Source: Eubacteriales bacterium (GTDB lineage: Bacteria > Bacillota > Clostridia > Lachnospirales > Lachnospiraceae). Taken from it: 64,000 nucleotides of DNA. The notes beneath the pieces are model-generated. The model searched no databases and had not been told where the DNA came from. It saw nothing but the letters and a program-made list of their open reading frames with translations. The position numbers and the translations under genes are program-made. How positions within the stretch are numbered: position 1 is the stretch's first letter; every line of letters starts with the position of its first letter. Of this stretch, positions 24,464 to 33,785 are shown piece by piece. The stretch lies in assembly GCA_030524135.1 (NCBI GenBank), contig JAUNHA010000004.1, positions 1-64,000 of the forward strand, written 5' to 3'.

Positions 24464-25732
24464 ATGAAAATACTGCCGCAGGAATATCTCGACAGGATGC
24501 GCGGCTATCTCGGCGCATCGTTTGATTCATTTTTACATTCTTATGACGAGCCCCCGAAGAAGGGACTTCGTTTTCACACGGACAGAATCAGAAAAGAGAC
24601 CATGGAGCGCCTGATCGGAGAATGGCATTTAAGGAAGGTGCCCTGGTGCGAGACCGGATACTACTATGAGGAGACCGGTCCTTTTTCCGTGCGTCCGGGC
24701 CGCTCTCCCTATCATGACGCGGGCCTCTACTATATCCAGGAACCGTCCGCCATGCTTCCGGGAGCGCTTGCAGCGCCGGAAAAGACGGACGCGGTGCTGG
24801 ATCTGTGCGCGGCGCCGGGCGGAAAGACGACGCAGACAGCGTGTTCCGCAGGCTTTGTGCTTTCCAATGAATATGTCAGAAAGCGGGCGCAGATCCTCAG
24901 CTCGAACGTTGAGCGCATGGGTCTTGCGAATGTGATCGTGACCTCTGCATCCGCAGGCGCGCTCTCCGCGCTGTTCCCGGAGTTCTTTGATGTTATACTG
25001 GTGGATGCGCCCTGTTCCGGCGAGGGCATGATGCGCAGGGATGAGATCGCTGTTTCGGAATGGAGCAGTGAAAATGTAGTGCTCTGCGCAAGGCGGCAGG
25101 AGGAGATCCTGGAAGAGGCATACAGGATGCTGAGACCAGGCGGCAGGCTGGTCTATTCGACCTGCACGTTCGAGCCCTCAGAAAACGGCGGACAGGCAGA
25201 ACGCTTCCTTTCCCGTCACCGGGATCTTGCGCTGCTTTCGGAGGAGACGCTGTATCCGCATCTGTGCGAAGGCGAGGGGCATTACTGTGCGGTCTTCCGA
25301 AGAAGCGGGGAAGCAGGCGGGAGTAAGGAAGGACAGGAGGAGGCGCTTAAGAGGCTTCGCAGAGCGCGCATTCCGATCCTGCGCGCGGGCGTGGAGCCCG
25401 GCGAGTGGATCGCCGGAAAGCACAGGGGCGAAAAGCGCTATGAACCGTCCCATGCAGAAGCGCTCGCACTGCGTTCCGGGGATCTGGAAGGAACCTGTTT
25501 CCTCAATCTGCTTTCGGAGCACACCGCGCTTTCCTATCTGCGCGGCGAAAGCCTGAATCTGGATGTGCTGCCGGAGGATTCGTATGCACTTCATGCGGAG
25601 GGGAAAAACGCCGCAGGAGATACAAAGGGTTACCTTCCGGTCTGCTATGACGGATATCCGCTGGGATGGGGGAAACTGGTCGGCAGGACGGTGAAAAATC
25701 ACTATCCGAAAGGCCTCAGACGAATGTCCTAA
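24464..25732 (+). CDS. rsmF: RNA cytosine-C5 methyltransferase, RsmB/NOP (RsmF-like)
   Basis: This 422-residue enzyme has the class I SAM fold with DLCAAPGGKTTQ near residue 108, VDAPCSGEGMMRRD with the first catalytic Cys near 184, and YSTCTFEPSENG with the second Cys near 230. A C-terminal PUA-like region follows (about 300-422, ending with KNHYPKGLR). It probably methylates 16S rRNA. The exact target base is not readable from sequence. Confidence 0.88.
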   Translation: MKILPQEYLDRMRGYLGASFDSFLHSYDEPPKKGLRFHTDRIRKETMERLIGEWHLRKVPWCETGYYYEETGPFSVRPGRSPYHDAGLYYIQEPSAMLPGALAAPEKTDAVLDLCAAPGGKTTQTACSAGFVLSNEYVRKRAQILSSNVERMGLANVIVTSASAGALSALFPEFFDVILVDAPCSGEGMMRRDEIAVSEWSSENVVLCARRQEEILEEAYRMLRPGGRLVYSTCTFEPSENGGQAERFLSRHRDLALLSEETLYPHLCEGEGHYCAVFRRSGEAGGSKEGQEEALKRLRRARIPILRAGVEPGEWIAGKHRGEKRYEPSHAEALALRSGDLEGTCFLNLLSEHTALSYLRGESLNLDVLPEDSYALHAEGKNAAGDTKGYLPVCYDGYPLGWGKLVGRTVKNHYPKGLRRMS

Positions 25733-25734
25733 AA

Positions 25735-25772
25735 AAGCGAAGAAAAGGGAATAAAATTTCTCGCTATTTTTT
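25735..25772 (+). terminator. Terminator after rsmF
   Basis: AGCGA-A-GAAA pairs with TTTC-TCGCT (25736-25765) and is followed by ATTTTTT. Confidence 0.75.
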
Positions 25773-25845
25773 CTGGTTTTTCACTTTAATCCGCTTTAGA
25801 AATATGTTATACTTTTCACGAACTTTTCAGAATGGAGGATAAAAT

Positions 25846-27249
25846 ATGGCAAACACAGAAACAACTGCACATAAAAGAGTGGCTTCACTGCTCGATGCGC
25901 AGAGTTTTGTAGAGATCGGCGCCCGCGTTGTATCGAGGCTTGCTGACTGTGACGCGTCCCTTGAGAAGCAGGGAGACGGCGTGGTATGCGGCTATGGTAC
26001 GATCGGAGGACAGCTGGTTTATGTTTACGCACAGGATGCAGAGAGCTTCGGCGGTTCGATCGGGGAGATGCATGCGAAGAAGATCGGCAGACTTTATGAT
26101 ATGGCGGCAGCTATGGGAGCTCCGGTCATCGCACTTGTGGACTGCAGCGGCGTAAGGCTTGCGGAAGGCAACGATTCCCTGTTCGGCTTTGGAGACCTGT
26201 TCCTCAAGCAGGCGAAGATCAGCGGTGTGGTTCCGCAGATCACGGCAGTCTTCGGCTCCTGCGGCGGCGGAATGGCAGTCAGTGCCTCCATGGCTGATTT
26301 TGTATTTATGGAAGAAAAGAACGCAAAGCTTTTCCTGAACAGCCCGAACGCGGTGCTTGGAAATTATGAGGAGAAGTGCGATACGGCTTCTGCCGGTTAT
26401 CAGTCGGCAAAGACGGGTCTTGCAGACTTTACCGGAAGCGAGGAAGAGGTGCTTTCAGGCATCAGAGATCTGATCTCCGTACTTCCGCAGAACAATGAGA
26501 GCGATCTTTCCTACGATACCTGTGACGACGACTTAAACCGCGCGGTAACGGGCATCGAAAACTGCGGGGACAAGGCTGAGATGCTGAAGCTGATCTCCGA
26601 CGGCGGAAAGTTTATTGAAGTAAAGAAGGACCATGCTCCGGGCATGACGGCAGGCTTTATCCGCCTGAACGGACAGACCGTCGGCGTGGTTGCAAATAAT
26701 GATAAAAAGATCACGCATTTTGCATGCAAGAAGGCGATTCATTTTGTGAACTTCTGTGACGCGTTCAGCATTCCGCTTCTGGTACTTGCGGATGTAGACG
26801 GATTTGCACAGGATTCCTGCAATGAGCGTCAGCTTGCGCGCGCGCTCGGAAAGCTCGGCTTTGCGTTTGCGCAGGCAAGCGTGCCGAAGCTCACGATCGT
26901 GACCGGACACGCCTATGGCACCGCAGGTCTCATTATGAACTCCAAGGCGCTCGGCGCGGATCTGGTTTACGCATGGGAAAATGCGGACATGGGCCTTATG
27001 GATCCGGATACCGCAGCAAAGATCGTATTCGCAGCAGAGATCGAAGCGGCTTCCGACAAGGCGGCAAAGGCAGCAGAGCTCGCAGCGAAGTACAGAAAGC
27101 TCCAGTCCTCCTCCGAGGCCAATGCGCGCCGCGGCTATATCGACGATATCATCGCGCCCGCGGAGACGAGACAGAGAGCGATCGCGGCATTTGAGATGCT
27201 CTATACCAAGAGCGCGGCGCAGATCAGCAGAAAACACGGCACGGTTTAA
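25846..27249 (+). CDS. CoA-ester carboxyltransferase (12S/MmdA-like subunit)
   Basis: This 467-residue protein belongs to the carboxyl transferase family (crotonase-like fold, two halves). Visible marks are the first-half oxyanion region GSCGGGMAVSASMADFVFM and the second-half HAYGTAGLIMNSKALGADLVYAW, comparable to AYGGA-type motifs of MmdA and PccB. It is shorter than those (about 510). It would move CO2 between biotin and a CoA ester. Its neighbours are Na+-pump subunits, so a methylmalonyl-CoA or similar decarboxylase is the obvious reading. The substrate cannot be told from sequence. Confidence 0.82.
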   Translation: MANTETTAHKRVASLLDAQSFVEIGARVVSRLADCDASLEKQGDGVVCGYGTIGGQLVYVYAQDAESFGGSIGEMHAKKIGRLYDMAAAMGAPVIALVDCSGVRLAEGNDSLFGFGDLFLKQAKISGVVPQITAVFGSCGGGMAVSASMADFVFMEEKNAKLFLNSPNAVLGNYEEKCDTASAGYQSAKTGLADFTGSEEEVLSGIRDLISVLPQNNESDLSYDTCDDDLNRAVTGIENCGDKAEMLKLISDGGKFIEVKKDHAPGMTAGFIRLNGQTVGVVANNDKKITHFACKKAIHFVNFCDAFSIPLLVLADVDGFAQDSCNERQLARALGKLGFAFAQASVPKLTIVTGHAYGTAGLIMNSKALGADLVYAWENADMGLMDPDTAAKIVFAAEIEAASDKAAKAAELAAKYRKLQSSSEANARRGYIDDIIAPAETRQRAIAAFEMLYTKSAAQISRKHGTV

Positions 27250-27261
27250 GGAGTGAAGCGA

Positions 27262-28026
27262 ATGAAGGATAAAATAAAGCGGATCCTGCTCGCCTGCATG
27301 CTGGTGCTTGGAATAACGGTGCTTGCGGGCTGCCAGGCGGCGGAGGAGACAGAGACTCTGGATCCTTCGATCGAGATGCAGCTTGAACAGCAGGCAGAGG
27401 CTTTCGCACAGCAGATCATCGGATTTGACGATGAGCAGATCGATGAAATGATCGAGGAATTCAATCTTGACCAGGAGACCGTATATTCGGCAGGACTGAA
27501 TGCCTGGAAGAGCGTAAAGAAGGACCTTGGCGCCTATGTTGCGACCGAGGGCTCCGAGACGGAGAAGCTGGATGACGGCGGATACCGTACGACGCTCGAT
27601 ATGCAGTTTGAGAAGCGCAACTGCGAGTTCGTTCTCGCTATCGACAGAAAGATGGCAGAGGTAACGGAGATCAACTTCACGGCGGAATATTCGCTCGGTG
27701 AGATCATGTCACAGGCGGCAGGAAACCTGGTAGTCGGCATGGGAACGGTATTTGTCGTTCTGACGCTCATCATGTTTGTGATCGCGGCATTTAAGTTTAT
27801 TCCGCAGGATCTCGGACAGAAGAAGGAAAAACAGCCTGCGGCTCCGGCGGCACCTGCTCCGGCAGCAGCGCCTGCGGCGGTACCGGCAGCGGACAGCAAT
27901 GAAATCGAAGCAGTCATCGCGGCGGCAATCGCGGCCTATGAAGCGGACTGCGGCAGACCGGCGGGCGAGACGCTTGCAAACGGCCTTGTCGTACGCTCGA
28001 TCAGAAGAGTATCTAAGAGAGGATAA
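27262..28026 (+). CDS. OadG-like decarboxylase gamma subunit with lipoprotein N-terminus
   Basis: This 254-residue protein begins with a signal and lipobox (VLAGCQ, Cys about 23), so the N-terminal domain is probably outside and lipid-anchored. That domain (about 24-155) is acidic and resembles a small extracytoplasmic folded domain. A membrane helix (about 157-180, VVGMGTVFVVLTLIMFVIA) then leads to an Ala/Pro hinge and a short C-terminal cytosolic segment, as in OadG. Gamma subunits hold alpha and beta together. The start is the ATG at 27262, 8 nt after AAGGAG. Plain OadG is only about 80-100 residues, so the outer domain is an addition. Confidence 0.75.
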   Translation: MKDKIKRILLACMLVLGITVLAGCQAAEETETLDPSIEMQLEQQAEAFAQQIIGFDDEQIDEMIEEFNLDQETVYSAGLNAWKSVKKDLGAYVATEGSETEKLDDGGYRTTLDMQFEKRNCEFVLAIDRKMAEVTEINFTAEYSLGEIMSQAAGNLVVGMGTVFVVLTLIMFVIAAFKFIPQDLGQKKEKQPAAPAAPAPAAAPAAVPAADSNEIEAVIAAAIAAYEADCGRPAGETLANGLVVRSIRRVSKRG

Positions 28027-28040
28027 TAAGGAGACATATT

Positions 28041-28409
28041 ATGAAGAATTATACGATTACCGTAAATGGCAATGTTTATCAGGTTACTGTAGAAGAAGGC
28101 ACCGGCGCGGCAGTACCGGCAGCAGCGGTTTCGGCAGCGGCACCTGCACCGGCGGCGGCTCCTGCAGCAGCACCGGCAGCATCCGGCGCTAAGGGCGGCG
28201 TGACCGTTACGGCGCCGATGACCGGAAAGGTTCTCTCCGTAAAGGCATCCGCAGGTCAGGCAGTGAAGAAGGGGGACGTGCTCCTTGTGCTTGAGGCCAT
28301 GAAGATGGAAAACGATATCGTAGCGCCGCAGGACGGCACGGTTGCGAGCATCGACTGCGCGGCAGGCGATTCCGTAGAGACCGGCGCGGTACTTGCAACC
28401 CTCAACTAA
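28041..28409 (+). CDS. Biotin carboxyl carrier subunit
   Basis: This 122-residue protein has a short N-terminal beta region, an Ala/Pro hinge (about 30-52) and a biotinyl domain with the target Lys at 88 in EAMKMEND, 35 residues from the end as usual. It is the only biotin carrier in the cluster and must serve both the 12S-like and the OadA-like carboxyltransferases, neither of which carries its own biotin domain. Confidence 0.93.
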   Translation: MKNYTITVNGNVYQVTVEEGTGAAVPAAAVSAAAPAPAAAPAAAPAASGAKGGVTVTAPMTGKVLSVKASAGQAVKKGDVLLVLEAMKMENDIVAPQDGTVASIDCAAGDSVETGAVLATLN

Positions 28410-28528
28410 AGCTTATCACAGTCAGAGGGGCATGAACGGCTGTCATCCGCAGGCCTGCCGGAAGGCAGAGGGCGGAGGAGCCGGGACTGTCCGGTGTCCC
28501 GGGGGACACGGAATGGAGGAAAACATAA

Positions 28529-29677
28529 ATGGATTTACTCGGAACATTTACGAATCTGCTTGAGCAGACTGCGTTCTTTCATCTGACATGGGGTAACTTT
28601 GTCATGATCGCGGTGGCCTTTGTCTTCCTGTATCTTGCGATCAGGAAGGGATTTGAGCCGCTCCTGCTCATTCCGATCGCGTTCGGTATGCTTCTCGTAA
28701 ACATCTATCCGGATATCATGTATTCGGCAGACGAGACCCCGAACGGCGTCGGCGGGTTATTATGGTACTTTTTCCAGCTTGACGAGTGGACGATACTTCC
28801 GTCCCTCATCTTTATGGGCGTCGGCGCGCAGACCGATTTCGCGCCGCTTATCGCGAACCCGAAGACCTTTCTTCTGGGTGCGGCAGCCCAGTTCGGTATT
28901 TATGCTGCATACTTTGTAGCGATCCTGTTAGGATTTAACGGAAAGGCAGCCGCCGCCATTTCCATCATCGGAGGAGCTGACGGACCGACATCTATCTTCC
29001 TTGCGAACAAGCTCGGAGAGACGGCTCTGCTCGGACCGATCGCGGTTGCGGCATATTCCTATATGGCGCTCGTGCCGATCATCCAGCCGCCGATCATGAA
29101 GGCGCTTACGACGGAAGAAGAACGCAAGATCCGCATGGAAAACCTGCGTCCTGTTTCCAAGCTCGAGAAGATCCTCTTCCCGATCGTCGTAACCGTCGTT
29201 GTCTGCCTGATTCTTCCGTCCACGGCTCCGCTTGTCGGCATGCTGATGCTCGGAAACCTGTTCAAGGAGTCGGGTGTTGTAAAGCAGCTGCAGGAAACGG
29301 CTTCAAACGCGATGATGTTCATCGTCGTAATCCTGCTCGGTACCTCTGTCGGCGCGACCACCTCTGCAGAGGCGTTCCTGAATGCGGATACGCTTAAGAT
29401 CGTAGCGCTCGGCCTGATCGCGTTTGCATTCGGTACCGCGGCCGGTGTTGTGCTCGGTAAGGTAATGTGCAGGCTCTCGGGCGGCAAGATCAACCCGCTG
29501 ATCGGTTCGGCAGGCGTATCTGCAGTGCCGATGGCAGCCCGTGTTTCCCAGAAGGTCGGCGCGGAAGCTGATCCGACGAACTTCCTGCTCATGCACGCAA
29601 TGGGACCGAACGTGGCAGGCGTTATCGGAACCGCGGTTGCGGCCGGTACGTTCATGGCGGTATTCGGCGTAAAGTAA
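28529..29677 (+). CDS. Na+-transporting decarboxylase beta subunit (OadB/MmdB/GcdB)
   Basis: This 382-residue membrane protein has about nine to eleven helices and decarboxylates carboxybiotin while pumping Na+. The conserved [15 protein letters not shown] carries the Asp essential for Na+ in relatives. Near the end, [21 protein letters not shown] and [15 protein letters not shown] are diagnostic. A GTGTCCC/GGGACAC hairpin lies in the 119 bp gap upstream. Confidence 0.92.
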   Translation: MDLLGTFTNLLEQTAFFHLTWGNFVMIAVAFVFLYLAIRKGFEPLLLIPIAFGMLLVNIYPDIMYSADETPNGVGGLLWYFFQLDEWTILPSLIFMGVGAQTDFAPLIANPKTFLLGAAAQFGIYAAYFVAILLGFNGKAAAAISIIGGADGPTSIFLANKLGETALLGPIAVAAYSYMALVPIIQPPIMKALTTEEERKIRMENLRPVSKLEKILFPIVVTVVVCLILPSTAPLVGMLMLGNLFKESGVVKQLQETASNAMMFIVVILLGTSVGATTSAEAFLNADTLKIVALGLIAFAFGTAAGVVLGKVMCRLSGGKINPLIGSAGVSAVPMAARVSQKVGAEADPTNFLLMHAMGPNVAGVIGTAVAAGTFMAVFGVK

Positions 29678-29712
29678 GCAGCTTAGATATTGATTGATAT
29701 GGAGGAAATAGA

Positions 29713-31119
29713 ATGGCAGATATAGAGAAAAAGCCGGTTAAGATCGTGGAAACCATCCTTCGTGACGCGCAGCAGTCTCTGATCGCGACGCGCATGCCGA
29801 CCGAGGAGATGCTCCCGATCATCGATAAGATGGATCAGATCGGATACTATGCGGTAGAGTGCTGGGGCGGTGCGACCTTCGATTCCTGCCTGCGCTTCCT
29901 GAAGGAGGATCCGTGGGAGAGACTGAGAAAGCTGCGTCAGGGCTTCAAGAATACGAAGCTTCAGATGCTGTTCCGCGGACAGAACATTCTCGGATATAAC
30001 CACTATGCGGACGACGTGGTAGAGTACTTCGTTCAGAAGTCGATTGCAAACGGTATTGATATCATCCGTATCTTCGACTGCCTGAATGACGTCAGAAATC
30101 TGGAGACGGCTGTAAAGGCGACCAAGAAGGAAGGCGGACACGCACAGATCGCGCTCTGCTACACCCTTGGAGACGCATATACGCTGGACTACTGGAAGGG
30201 GCTTGCAAAGCGCATTGAGGATATGGGTGCGGATTCCCTGTGCATCAAGGACATGGCGGGACTGCTCTGCCCGTATCCGGCGGTTGAGCTCGTAAAGGCG
30301 CTGAAGGAGGGAACTACGCTCCCGATCGACATTCATACGCATTATACCTCAGGTATGGCTTCGATGACCTATATGAAGGCAGTCGAGGCAGGCGCGGACA
30401 TCATCGACTGCGCATGCTCACCGCTTTCCCTCGGTACTTCCCAGCCTTCTTCCGAGGTTATGGTAAAGGCATTCCAGGGCACGCCGTACGATACCGGTCT
30501 CGACGTTGAGAAGATGACCGAGATCTGCGACTACTTTGAGCCGTATAAGGAAGAAGCACTTAAGAGCGGTCTGCTCAATCCGAAGGTAATGGGCGTAAAT
30601 GTCAATACGCTGAAGTATCAGGTACCGGGCGGCATGCTTTCAAACCTCGTAAAGCAGCTCTCCGATGCGGGACAGGCAGACAAGCTTCAGGCAGTGCTCG
30701 AAGAGATCCCGCGCGTAAGAAAAGACTTCGGCGAGCCGCCGCTCGTAACGCCGTCCTCCCAGATCGTGGGAACGCAGGCTGTTATGAACGTGCTTTCGGG
30801 CGAGCGCTACAAGATGGTTCCGAAGGAGTCGAAGAAGCTTGCCATGGGTGAATTCGGCCAGACCGTTAAGCCGATGGATCCGGAAGTGCAGAAGAAGATC
30901 GTAGGCGACGAGACCCCGATCACCTGCAGACCGGCAGACCTGATCAAGCCGCAGCTTGCAGGCTTCGAGAAGGAGATGGCGCAGTACAAGCGTCAGCCGG
31001 AGGACGTGCTGTCCTACGCGCTTTTCCCGAACGTTGCGAAGGAGTATTTTGAGTACAGAGAGACTCAGGATACCGGTATCGACAAGGCGAAGGTAAAGGA
31101 CGGAGCATATCCGGTATAA
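29713..31119 (+). CDS. Oxaloacetate/pyruvate carboxyltransferase alpha subunit (5S/OadA-like, no biotin domain)
   Basis: This 468-residue HMGL-like TIM barrel starts VETILRDAQQSLIATRMPTEEM. It has the metal and biotin site features ECWGGATFD, MLFRGQN and SLCIKDMAGLL (catalytic Lys), followed by the conserved carboxyltransferase C-domain. It ends after the domain, whereas OadA continues into a biotinyl domain, so it needs the separate carrier encoded upstream. It could act as oxaloacetate decarboxylase alpha or as a 5S transcarboxylase subunit. Confidence 0.9.
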   Translation: MADIEKKPVKIVETILRDAQQSLIATRMPTEEMLPIIDKMDQIGYYAVECWGGATFDSCLRFLKEDPWERLRKLRQGFKNTKLQMLFRGQNILGYNHYADDVVEYFVQKSIANGIDIIRIFDCLNDVRNLETAVKATKKEGGHAQIALCYTLGDAYTLDYWKGLAKRIEDMGADSLCIKDMAGLLCPYPAVELVKALKEGTTLPIDIHTHYTSGMASMTYMKAVEAGADIIDCACSPLSLGTSQPSSEVMVKAFQGTPYDTGLDVEKMTEICDYFEPYKEEALKSGLLNPKVMGVNVNTLKYQVPGGMLSNLVKQLSDAGQADKLQAVLEEIPRVRKDFGEPPLVTPSSQIVGTQAVMNVLSGERYKMVPKESKKLAMGEFGQTVKPMDPEVQKKIVGDETPITCRPADLIKPQLAGFEKEMAQYKRQPEDVLSYALFPNVAKEYFEYRETQDTGIDKAKVKDGAYPV

Positions 31120-31176
31120 CTCGCTGAACCTTAAGGCAACGGCCTTTTGGCAGATGAGACAAGACTAAAATGTGAG

Positions 31177-31231
31177 ACCCGTGTTTTCCGGGAAACGCCG
31201 CAGGGCATTCTTCCGGAAGGCATGGGTTTTT
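31177..31231 (+). terminator. Terminator of the decarboxylase cluster
   Basis: ACCCGTG (31177-31183) pairs with CATGGGT (31221-31227) around a second CCGG-rich stem, with five T beyond. Confidence 0.6.
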
Positions 31232-31280
31232 GTATATTTTACGGTTTTCTTACGGTAAAATGATAATTTGCCGCATCTTA

Positions 31281-31309
31281 TTGAAAAAAGCCCGGCGGAA
31301 TTTTATAAT
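31281..31309 (+). promoter_or_regulatory. Promoter immediately before the glucosaminidase-like gene
   Basis: TTGAAA (31281-31286), a 17 bp spacer and TATAAT (31304-31309). Transcription would start near 31316, only about 3 nt from the ATG at 31319, leaving almost no leader. Confidence 0.65.
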
Positions 31310-31318
31310 AGGCTCATT

Positions 31319-33760
31319 ATGAGAAAAAATATCAAAAACCCCCATAACAAATACAATCAGATCAAACGCTTCGGTGCGATGCTCATGGCCTCCGTGCTTA
31401 CGGTGCAGGCAGGATTTACGGCGCTTCCCGGAGCAGGGCTCACGTCACTTCTGGGCGGCGTGACCGCTTATGCGGACAGCTGGCAGGGCGTCGTCAAAGC
31501 GACGAGCCTTAATGTGCGTTCGGGCGCGGGAACCGGCTACGATTCCGTGGATACGCTTGCCAACAATACGAGCGTGACCGTCATCTCCCAGACGACGGGG
31601 ACGGACGGGCAGGTCTGGTACCAGATCAGCTACGGAAACGGAAAGACGGGCTATGCGAGACATGATTTCATCCAGCAGCCTGTCGTATACAGCGCTTCAG
31701 ACGCGAGCTTCGAGGCGTGGATGAATGAGCAGGGCTTTCCGGAGAGCTATAAGAACGGCCTCCGGGGTCTGCATCAGCAGTATCCGAACTGGGTCTTCAA
31801 GGCGCAGCATACGGGTCTTGACTGGAATGCCGTGATCGGAGAGGAATCAAAGGTCGGACGAAATCTCGTCTACAAGACCTCAAAGTCATCCTGGAAATCC
31901 ATTGCGCAGGGCGCGTTTGACTGGGCTTCCAATACCTGGCCCGGATTTGACGGGGCGGCATGGCAGGCGGCATCCACGGAGATTATCAGTCACTATATGG
32001 ATCCGCGGAACTTTCTGTCGGAGCCGTATATTTACCAGTTTGAGCTCCAGTCTTATAATCCGGCAACGCAGACGAGAGACGGCCTTCTGAAGATTGTGGA
32101 CGGTACCTTCCTTGCGGGAGATGCCCTGGTTCCGCTTGAGGGAAGCCAGCTTACCGGCGGTACGATCGTGGAAGTAACTGTCAGCACATCCGGAAGCGGT
32201 ACGGGCGGCAGCACAGGCGGCAGCTCCTCCGGCTCGTCGTCAGGCAGCAGCACGACAGTTGGACCCGGCGCAGACACCGGAAACAGCAGCACGACAGCAG
32301 GCCCTTCCGGAAACAGCGGAAGTACCTCAGGCTCCGTGATCGGAAACGGACCGGGTACAGGGACTTCAGACGGATATGTATCCGCAGGACCCGGCACGGG
32401 TACGCAGACGGATGCGGTCGTGAGCGGACCGGCAGCTGCCATCGGCATACCGGGCACAGCGGCAGCGCTCTCTGAGGTGCTCTCGGATGTTTGGGAATTT
32501 GTTGCGGAAGCCTTTACCGGGCTTACCTCCTACGCGGCAGCCTGGAAGCAGGATGCCGGCGGCTGGTGGTGGCAGACGGACGACGGCGGTTACCTTACCG
32601 GCTGGCAGTGGCTCGACGGCAATGGAGACGGCACCGCGGAGTGCTATTATTTCTATGACAATGGTTATATGGCCGTTAATACGGAGATCGACGGGTATCT
32701 GCTCAATGCGGACGGCGCGTGGGTGAGCCATGACGGAAAGACCTATACCAAATCCGTATCCGGCGGCACCGTGCAGACGGTAAAGATGCGGAAGATCCCC
32801 TATGTAGATATTATTATGAAGGCTGCGGAGACCTCGGGCGTAAGCCCTTATGTACTCGCTTCCATGATCATTCAGGAACAGGGCACAAAGGGAAGCTCCG
32901 ATCTGATCTCCGGAAAACACGGAACCTATCCGGGCTATTATAATTTTTACAACATCGGCGCGTATGCCCACGACGGCATGGGCGCGGTGGAAGCAGGCCT
33001 TAAGTACGCTTCCGAGAGCGGAAACGGAGACCGTCCGTGGAACAGCATTGAAAAGGCGATCATCGGCGGTGCGTCCGCCTACGGCGCAAACTACGTTCAG
33101 AACGGGCAGGATACATTTTATCTGAAGAAGTTCAACGTACAGGGCTCCAATAAATATAATCATCAGTACATGACGAATGTTCCCGCGGCGGCGAATGAAG
33201 GCGCGCACGTCTCTGAGGCCTATTCACAGGCAGTCAAGGCGACGGCGCTGGAATTCAAGATTCCGGTCTATGACAATATGCCGCAGAATGCATGTCCGAT
33301 GCCAGCGGGCGACGGAAATCCGAACAACAAGCTGAAGTCCGTAACGGTGGACGGATACACGCTGACACCGACCTTCAATATGGATACGGCGGGCTATGAG
33401 CTCATCGTCGAAGGCAGCACGGCGAGCGTGAATATCAATGCACAGACGATCGACGCGAACGCAAAGGTAAGCGGTGCGGGCACCGTGAACCTCAATGTGG
33501 GCCTGAATACGATAAAGCTGACTGTGACTGCGGAGAATGGATCAACGCGTGACTATACGATCAATATCAACCGTCTGGCGGACGGCAGTGAAAACAGCGC
33601 TTCCACCGGTACTGCAGGAACGGGACCGGCAGGCACGGCGTCTGACCCGACTGCTTCCGGCACCCCGGGAACGGGAGAGAGCACGGGCGTATCGCCCGGC
33701 GCGGCTCCTTCGGGATCCGCTAACGGACCGTCAGGCAGCGATGTCATTATCATTGGTTAA
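31319..33760 (+). CDS. Secreted SH3/glucosaminidase-like cell-wall protein with cadherin-like domain
   Basis: This 813-residue protein has a signal peptide (cleavage after AYA near 53) and an SH3b domain (about 58-115, TSLNVRSGAGTGYDSVDTL). The first part of a glucosaminidase module follows (about 125-265, with YPNWVFKAQHTGLDWN and YMDPRNFLSEPYIYQFE). Next come a Gly/Ser/Thr linker (about 285-390) and cell-wall-binding-like WW/YY repeats (about 410-475). The rest of the glucosaminidase module (about 495-640, SGVSPYVLASMIIQEQG) and a cadherin-like beta-sandwich (about 670-755) complete it. It probably cleaves or remodels peptidoglycan. The ATG at 31319 has no visible ribosome site. Confidence 0.82.
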   Translation: MRKNIKNPHNKYNQIKRFGAMLMASVLTVQAGFTALPGAGLTSLLGGVTAYADSWQGVVKATSLNVRSGAGTGYDSVDTLANNTSVTVISQTTGTDGQVWYQISYGNGKTGYARHDFIQQPVVYSASDASFEAWMNEQGFPESYKNGLRGLHQQYPNWVFKAQHTGLDWNAVIGEESKVGRNLVYKTSKSSWKSIAQGAFDWASNTWPGFDGAAWQAASTEIISHYMDPRNFLSEPYIYQFELQSYNPATQTRDGLLKIVDGTFLAGDALVPLEGSQLTGGTIVEVTVSTSGSGTGGSTGGSSSGSSSGSSTTVGPGADTGNSSTTAGPSGNSGSTSGSVIGNGPGTGTSDGYVSAGPGTGTQTDAVVSGPAAAIGIPGTAAALSEVLSDVWEFVAEAFTGLTSYAAAWKQDAGGWWWQTDDGGYLTGWQWLDGNGDGTAECYYFYDNGYMAVNTEIDGYLLNADGAWVSHDGKTYTKSVSGGTVQTVKMRKIPYVDIIMKAAETSGVSPYVLASMIIQEQGTKGSSDLISGKHGTYPGYYNFYNIGAYAHDGMGAVEAGLKYASESGNGDRPWNSIEKAIIGGASAYGANYVQNGQDTFYLKKFNVQGSNKYNHQYMTNVPAAANEGAHVSEAYSQAVKATALEFKIPVYDNMPQNACPMPAGDGNPNNKLKSVTVDGYTLTPTFNMDTAGYELIVEGSTASVNINAQTIDANAKVSGAGTVNLNVGLNTIKLTVTAENGSTRDYTININRLADGSENSASTGTAGTGPAGTASDPTASGTPGTGESTGVSPGAAPSGSANGPSGSDVIIIG

Positions 33761-33785
33761 GTACATGGAGTAAGGGGAGAGATTC

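Noticed and set aside
32200..32420. Gly/Ser-rich repeats that might look like a DNA repeat array
   Set aside because: They encode the low-complexity linker of the wall protein; unit spacing is irregular and there are no CRISPR-like spacers.
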